A stretch of DNA of 20,562 nucleotides, from contig JALLAP010000091.1 in the NCBI GenBank assembly GCA_036939355.1, positions 1-20,562 of the forward strand. Direction: 5' to 3'. Below the pieces are notes generated by a model. It saw only the letters and a program-made list of their open reading frames with translations. It had not been told where the DNA came from and did no database searches. Source of the DNA: Thalassiosira profunda. Taxonomy: Eukaryota > Bacillariophyta > Thalassiosirophyceae > Thalassiosirales > Thalassiosiraceae. Shown here piece by piece: positions 17,156 to 20,562 of the stretch. Every line of letters begins with the position of its first letter. Position 1 is the stretch's first letter. The position numbers were made by a program, and so were the translations under genes.

Positions 17156-17499
17156 GATTGCTGTGCTGCGCCTGTCCCTTGAGCCTGCTCACGGCTCCTC
17201 TCTTTCTCAAAGCTGCTTCGTTCCGGAGGGTGGAGTTAGTCCCGTATAATACTTATTCCTTCGTACTGTCTACGGAGGAATTCGACTCGGGACTGAGCCT
17301 GCTTTAGCTTTGTTGCTTTCATTCTCTATCCGCCCGCCTGCGCTAGGCCCGACCCCGAGGGCGCCAGCTCTTGGTGAAGAAGAGGGAGGCGCCAGCGCTG
17401 CGGATACTGCTCGATAGCTGCTGCGGAGCGGAGTGCGCGCCGCGGATCTCAAAGTTGCGCCCCCTCTTGGCCACCGCCCACCGCAGATAGATACGTGAT
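17156..17499. promoter_or_regulatory. divergent promoter of the Ser/Pro-rich and MYND genes
   Basis: These 344 bp contain a TATA-like stretch (tataatac, 17245-17252) overlapping the start of the second copy of the shared 35-bp element. The rest is GC-rich without recognisable genes. Confidence 0.6.
17250..17284 (+). repeat. shared promoter element, copy B, with internal inverted repeat
   Basis: This segment matches the reverse complement of 8596-8630 at 29 of 35 positions. It also forms an inverted repeat: attccttcgt (17255-17264), a 7-base loop actgtct, and acggaggaat (17272-17281), pairing at 9 of 10 positions. In copy A only 7 of 10 arm positions pair. Confidence 0.7.
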
Positions 17500-18429
17500 A
17501 TGGCAGACGCGTGCGCCAACGGCACCGACGCGTGCGCCGCCTGTGGCAAGGCGGGATGCAGCCTCAAGGTGTGCAATGCGTGCAAAAAAGCAAAGTATTG
17601 CAGCAGGGACTGCCAACTCTCGCACTGGCGCGGTGGTCATAAGGACGAATGCAAGAGGATGGTGGCGGAACATGCGATGAATGTCAAGCTCTCCCAAATT
17701 CCCGAAGCAACCGATGAGGAGTTGTTCGCGCCACACCCTCCGCAGGACGAATGCCCGATATGCTTTTTGCCGCATCCTATGAATGACCAAGGGACGCAGT
17801 ACATGGCCTGCTGTGGCAAAGAGCTCTGCCACGGCTGCGTGTTTGGTCACATCTCGACAAATGGAACAGGAAGTCTTTGCCCCTTTTGTCGCTCTCGCAA
17901 TGCGAATGGTACCTTAGTCGAAAGGCTCCAGAAGAGAGTTCAGGCTAACGATGCGACGGCGTGTCATACGCTTGGATCAAAGTACGAAGCTGGCAGTGAG
18001 GGTGTTCCACAAAACATGGACAAAGCTATGACACTCTACTTTCGGGGGGCAGAACTGGGCTCTGCACAAGCACACTTTCACCTTGGCGGTGCCTATCTAT
18101 TCGGAGAAGGTTTGAAAGAAGATTTGGCCAAAGCCATTCACCACTTGGAGATCGGTGCATTGGGTGGCAATGTTGATGCCAGGTTCTGCCTGGCATGTCT
18201 CGAGAACAAGGGTCGTCGAGAAGGTAGAGCAGTAAAGCACTTTATGATCTTGACGAGGGCTGGGCACGATGACTCTCTGGTAAAAGTACGGGACGCTTTC
18301 AGGGATGGGTTGGTGACAAAGGATGATTATGAAAAGGTGTTGCGTGATCACAAAGAGTCGAGCGACGCGATGAAGAGCTCGATGAGAGATGAGGCGCATG
18401 CAATTTGGATTCAGGAGAGGGAAGAATGA
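17500..18429 (+). CDS. MYND zinc finger, RING-like, Sel1-repeat protein
   Basis: The 309-residue protein has three parts. A MYND finger at 12-51 shows the full ligand set C12-x2-C15, C25-x2-C28, C34-x3-C38, H47-x3-C51. A second Cys-rich, RING-like segment at about 85-130 has CPIC, CC..ELCHGC and CPFC. Sel1-type TPR-like repeats follow at about 145-255, with ACHTLGSKYEAG, AHFHLGGAYLFGEG and ARFCLACLENKG, and then a helical tail. MYND and Sel1 modules mediate protein interactions; the RING-like part might give E3 activity, but that is not shown. I associate this exact architecture with a very large Thalassiosira family. The TGA at 18427-18429 is followed at once by an N and a repeat of the gene's last 72 bases, so the true 3' flank is uncertain. 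The stop occurs in both copies, and the coding end is probably correct. Confidence 0.92.
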   Translation: MADACANGTDACAACGKAGCSLKVCNACKKAKYCSRDCQLSHWRGGHKDECKRMVAEHAMNVKLSQIPEATDEELFAPHPPQDECPICFLPHPMNDQGTQYMACCGKELCHGCVFGHISTNGTGSLCPFCRSRNANGTLVERLQKRVQANDATACHTLGSKYEAGSEGVPQNMDKAMTLYFRGAELGSAQAHFHLGGAYLFGEGLKEDLAKAIHHLEIGALGGNVDARFCLACLENKGRREGRAVKHFMILTRAGHDDSLVKVRDAFRDGLVTKDDYEKVLRDHKESSDAMKSSMRDEAHAIWIQEREE

Positions 18430-18502
18430 NTCGAGCGACGCGATGAAGAGCTCGATGAGAGATGAGGCGCATGCAATTTGGATTCAGGAGAGGGAAGAAT
18501 GA
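18358..18502. repeat. identical 72-bp copies flanking a single N (assembly join)
   Basis: Bases 18358-18429 and 18431-18502 are identical and are separated only by the N at 18430. The pattern fits two contig ends that overlap but were placed side by side with a placeholder base. A genuine tandem duplication is less likely. Confidence 0.93.
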
Positions 18503-18606
18503 GTTGACAAGACAAGGGCAGGGCGAGTTTAGATACAGCGGATTCTCCGCACAAACACAGCCCACAGTCAAGGCGGATTCATTGGACAAATACACTTCGA
18601 TGGCGG

Positions 18607-20181
18607 TCACTTCCACCCGCCAACGCCACCGCTCTCATCGCTCGCCTCCTGCGTTGCATCGACATCTACACTTGATGCCCCATTCTGCACTGTCGTTGCA
18701 GTATCTGTTGCATCCTCCTCGAACCGGCTGGACACGGCCCACAATCCCAGCGCAGGATTACTGATGTAGTAGAATTCCTCTGATTCTCCACTTTCGCTCA
18801 CCTCTGCATTCCATCCATCCTTCAAGGCATGAACGTCATACCTCTTTTGCGTTGCATCAAGATCGGCATACTTGAAGCCCACGCCCTCGACCTCTTCCTT
18901 CGTCAGTTTTCCGGGACAGTACGTGATGCTAAATCGTCCTTCCGAGCTTCCGTGGATCAAATGCGCCACCGCCGAAAGGTTGCTCTTCAATTCTTCGTCG
19001 TCCTTCATCGCCTCCATGATCTTGGGCGTGCCGACGTATCCCACCTGGCGTATCAGTTTGTCAATGTGCGAATCCTCGCCAAAGGTCTCCACCCACGGCG
19101 CCAATACGATGAGTTCGCCGCCGTCGACGATGGCCATGCGGGTGCGGTAGATCGATTTGTTGCCGAGCCAGGTGGAGTGGTATTCTTCGTTCAGATATAC
19201 GACCACTTTCTTCGGCGCTCTCTCTAGCAGATTGAAGTTCACCTTCAAACTCAGCTCGCACGCCAAATCATAGCATTGGATATCGTTGCCAATGTACAGT
19301 CCCTTCATCTCCACCTCGCCGGTCGTTTCGTTGCTCCCCATCACCGTCAAAATGTACCACAGATCGATCTTGTCCTGCAAAAACGCCTCGCTGGCGTGGT
19401 TCAATATCGCTCTCAGCGGATTGCGCCCCCGACCCATGAGCCGTTCCATTCCGTGGACTGCCCCGATAAAATGCGAGAGATTGATTGCATCCACTCCGCC
19501 CACTCCGATGAACAAATTCTTGTTGAAGTTGGCCATTCCGAGCACCTCGTGGGGGACCACCTGTCCCACCGACAACACCAGCGGGGGCAAAGCACCTTCG
19601 CCGTCGTTCTGTTGGTTCTCTAACCGCTTCTCCCACACGAGCTTGTTCAACTGCGCGGGCCACGGCTCGTCGACCATCCCCCGCGTCGCCTCCCGCACCA
19701 TCGAGGCCGGCGCGTGTCCTATGGTGACGACGTCCTCCCTCCAGTTGTGCACAATGAAGGGATTGGGGTCTTTGGAGGCGAGCTGCGTGCCGAACATCAA
19801 TTCGATTTGGCCGGGCGTCATCGGTGCATGTGTCCCAAGGGCCGGTATGATTTGTATCTCGGGCGAGCAATTTGAGGTTGGTGCAGACTTCCCGTCATTT
19901 CCATCACCACCCCCATCGCCTGCATCGTCCTCTCGCGGCACAAAGTTGTAATACTCCGCAATGTACCGCGTGGTCCGCCCGGCCTGGCTGTGATACCTCG
20001 TGAAATCGGGCGGCAAGATTAGCACATCTCTTCGCGGCCCTCGCGAGGCGAGGAAGGCATCGATGGTCTCGCGGAGCTCGCCGTCGGGTATCGCGGTGGA
20101 CGGCGACCCTATGGCGCAGAAGAGGCGGTCGCCGCCGGAGGCGGCGGGGGGTGATGGCTGGGCGGCGGCGGAGGCTTGCAT
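18607..20181 (-). CDS. LarA-like (DUF2088) nickel-pincer-dependent racemase/epimerase homologue
   Basis: LarA proteins use a nickel-pincer nucleotide cofactor to racemise or epimerise 2-hydroxy acids such as lactate. From Met at 20181 the protein has 524 residues. The N-domain shows D59-F-T-R62, ALGTH118, and VPH211-EVLGMANFNK221. The H-x9-K spacing equals that of His174 and Lys184 in Lactiplantibacillus LarA, where Lys184 anchors the cofactor; His237 falls at the spacing of His200. NKSIY followed by VDGGELIVLAPW lies near the position of the LarA catalytic Lys298. The loop around GMANFNKN differs from the usual A-G-Y-S-G-G-x-K, so the substrate may not be lactate. The frame continues upstream to an ATG at 20412, adding 77 Arg- and Ser-rich residues; this could be an organelle leader or merely 5' UTR. 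Family strong, substrate unknown. Confidence 0.9.
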   Translation of the reverse strand: MQASAAAQPSPPAASGGDRLFCAIGSPSTAIPDGELRETIDAFLASRGPRRDVLILPPDFTRYHSQAGRTTRYIAEYYNFVPREDDAGDGGGDGNDGKSAPTSNCSPEIQIIPALGTHAPMTPGQIELMFGTQLASKDPNPFIVHNWREDVVTIGHAPASMVREATRGMVDEPWPAQLNKLVWEKRLENQQNDGEGALPPLVLSVGQVVPHEVLGMANFNKNLFIGVGGVDAINLSHFIGAVHGMERLMGRGRNPLRAILNHASEAFLQDKIDLWYILTVMGSNETTGEVEMKGLYIGNDIQCYDLACELSLKVNFNLLERAPKKVVVYLNEEYHSTWLGNKSIYRTRMAIVDGGELIVLAPWVETFGEDSHIDKLIRQVGYVGTPKIMEAMKDDEELKSNLSAVAHLIHGSSEGRFSITYCPGKLTKEEVEGVGFKYADLDATQKRYDVHALKDGWNAEVSESGESEEFYYISNPALGLWAVSSRFEEDATDTATTVQNGASSVDVDATQEASDESGGVGGWK

Positions 20182-20520
20182 GGTTGATGTCTGTTCTGGG
20201 TTCTGGAGAAGATGAGTGGTTGACACGCGTCGGTTGGTTGAGTGCCTTTGAGTGCCGTTTTGTTGTTGCCAAACCTGGCTCACTTTTTTCAGTTGCACAA
20301 CTCCACGGAAATCGGCCCTCGCAGGCGACCACGCCACGGCCCGACCCGGCCATACGGAGAGCCATTGGCACGTCAGAACCCCCACGCGCCCCACCCGGCG
20401 TCGTCTCGTCAATATCCCCCGCTATTCGCCCGGTCAATACGCGAGATACTAATTCGCGTTGGGTGGTGCAGGTGCGTCCTGCGTCATTGAACGCCAACCC
20501 CCAACGTCCCGAAGGAGACG
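20182..20520. promoter_or_regulatory. divergent region between the LarA-like gene and the next gene
   Basis: These 339 bp lie between two outward-facing start codons. If the LarA-like gene begins at 20412, the shared promoter shrinks to about 108 bp. No repeat or recognisable site stands out. Confidence 0.45.
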
Positions 20521-20562
20521 ATGCCCAAGCGCAACCGGGAATTCACCCGCGACGGCTGGGTC
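20521..20562 (+). CDS. start of a further gene, cut by the window edge
   Basis: An ATG at 20521 opens MPKRNREFTRDGWV and runs to the edge. An in-frame TGA at 20488-20490 lies upstream with no ATG between, so this is the first possible start. Its orientation continues the head-to-head pattern of the window. Fourteen residues are too few to name a product. Confidence 0.42.
   Translation, partial: MPKRNREFTRDGWV

Noticed and set aside
18358..18502. Biological tandem duplication at the MYND gene end
   Set aside because: Exact identity over 72 bp with a single N exactly between the copies points to an unmerged contig overlap.
18299..18616. 105-residue minus-strand frame containing an undefined residue
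   Set aside because: It reads through the N and both 72-bp copies, so it is an artefact of the scaffold join.
1..20562. tRNA, rRNA, CRISPR array, transposase or viral gene
   Set aside because: No cloverleaf-like segment, regular spacer array or mobile-element protein motif was seen by reading; short non-coding RNAs cannot be excluded without covariance searches.

Overview
The window looks like nuclear DNA of a centric, probably thalassiosiroid, diatom. Two metabolic enzymes carry the signal-plus-transit leader with an F-A-P junction typical of stramenopile plastid import (AAAFAP in triosephosphate isomerase, GGFAP in dihydrodipicolinate reductase). One gene has two short GT-AG introns and the rest appear intronless. 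Several genes belong to families I recognise as heavily expanded in Thalassiosira: MYND finger plus Sel1 repeats, F-box-like plus Cys-rich, F-box-like plus SPRY, and a family beginning M-S-D-L-A-P-F. The species assignment is an inference.

Layout from left to right: bacterial-type YchF/OLA1 GTPase (+, its frame open to the left edge); small one-TM hypothetical (-); M-S-D-L-A-P-F hypothetical (+); plastid triosephosphate isomerase in three exons (-); secreted, probably GPI-anchored protein (-); plastid dihydrodipicolinate reductase (+); F-box-like Cys-rich protein (-); F-box-like SPRY protein (+); NOL10/Enp2 ribosome-biogenesis factor (-); GAA1 subunit of the GPI transamidase (+); unknown Ser/Pro-rich protein with a duplicated GWD-VL-RPIY motif (-); MYND-RING-like-Sel1 protein (+); a scaffold join marked by one N between two identical 72-bp copies; LarA-like nickel-pincer protein (-); and the first 14 codons of a further gene (+). 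I saw no rRNA, tRNA, CRISPR array, transposase or viral gene.

Strands alternate almost perfectly (+ - + - - + - + - + - + - +). Nearly every intergenic space is therefore either a shared head-to-head promoter of about 230-590 bp or a short tail-to-tail gap of about 37-200 bp. Three head-to-head pairs consist only of lineage-restricted genes, and two of those three promoters share a 35-bp element. The NOL10/GAA1 pair is purely housekeeping, and its promoter has perfect inverted repeats, one built from ACGTCA/TGACGT hexamers.

The window does not encode one pathway. It mixes plastid carbon and lysine metabolism, ribosome biogenesis and GPI anchoring with lineage-specific protein-interaction families. 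The observations most worth following are the eukaryotic LarA homologue with its nickel-pincer ligands conserved, the uncharacterised duplicated-motif phosphoprotein, the shared promoter element, and the scaffold-join artefact.
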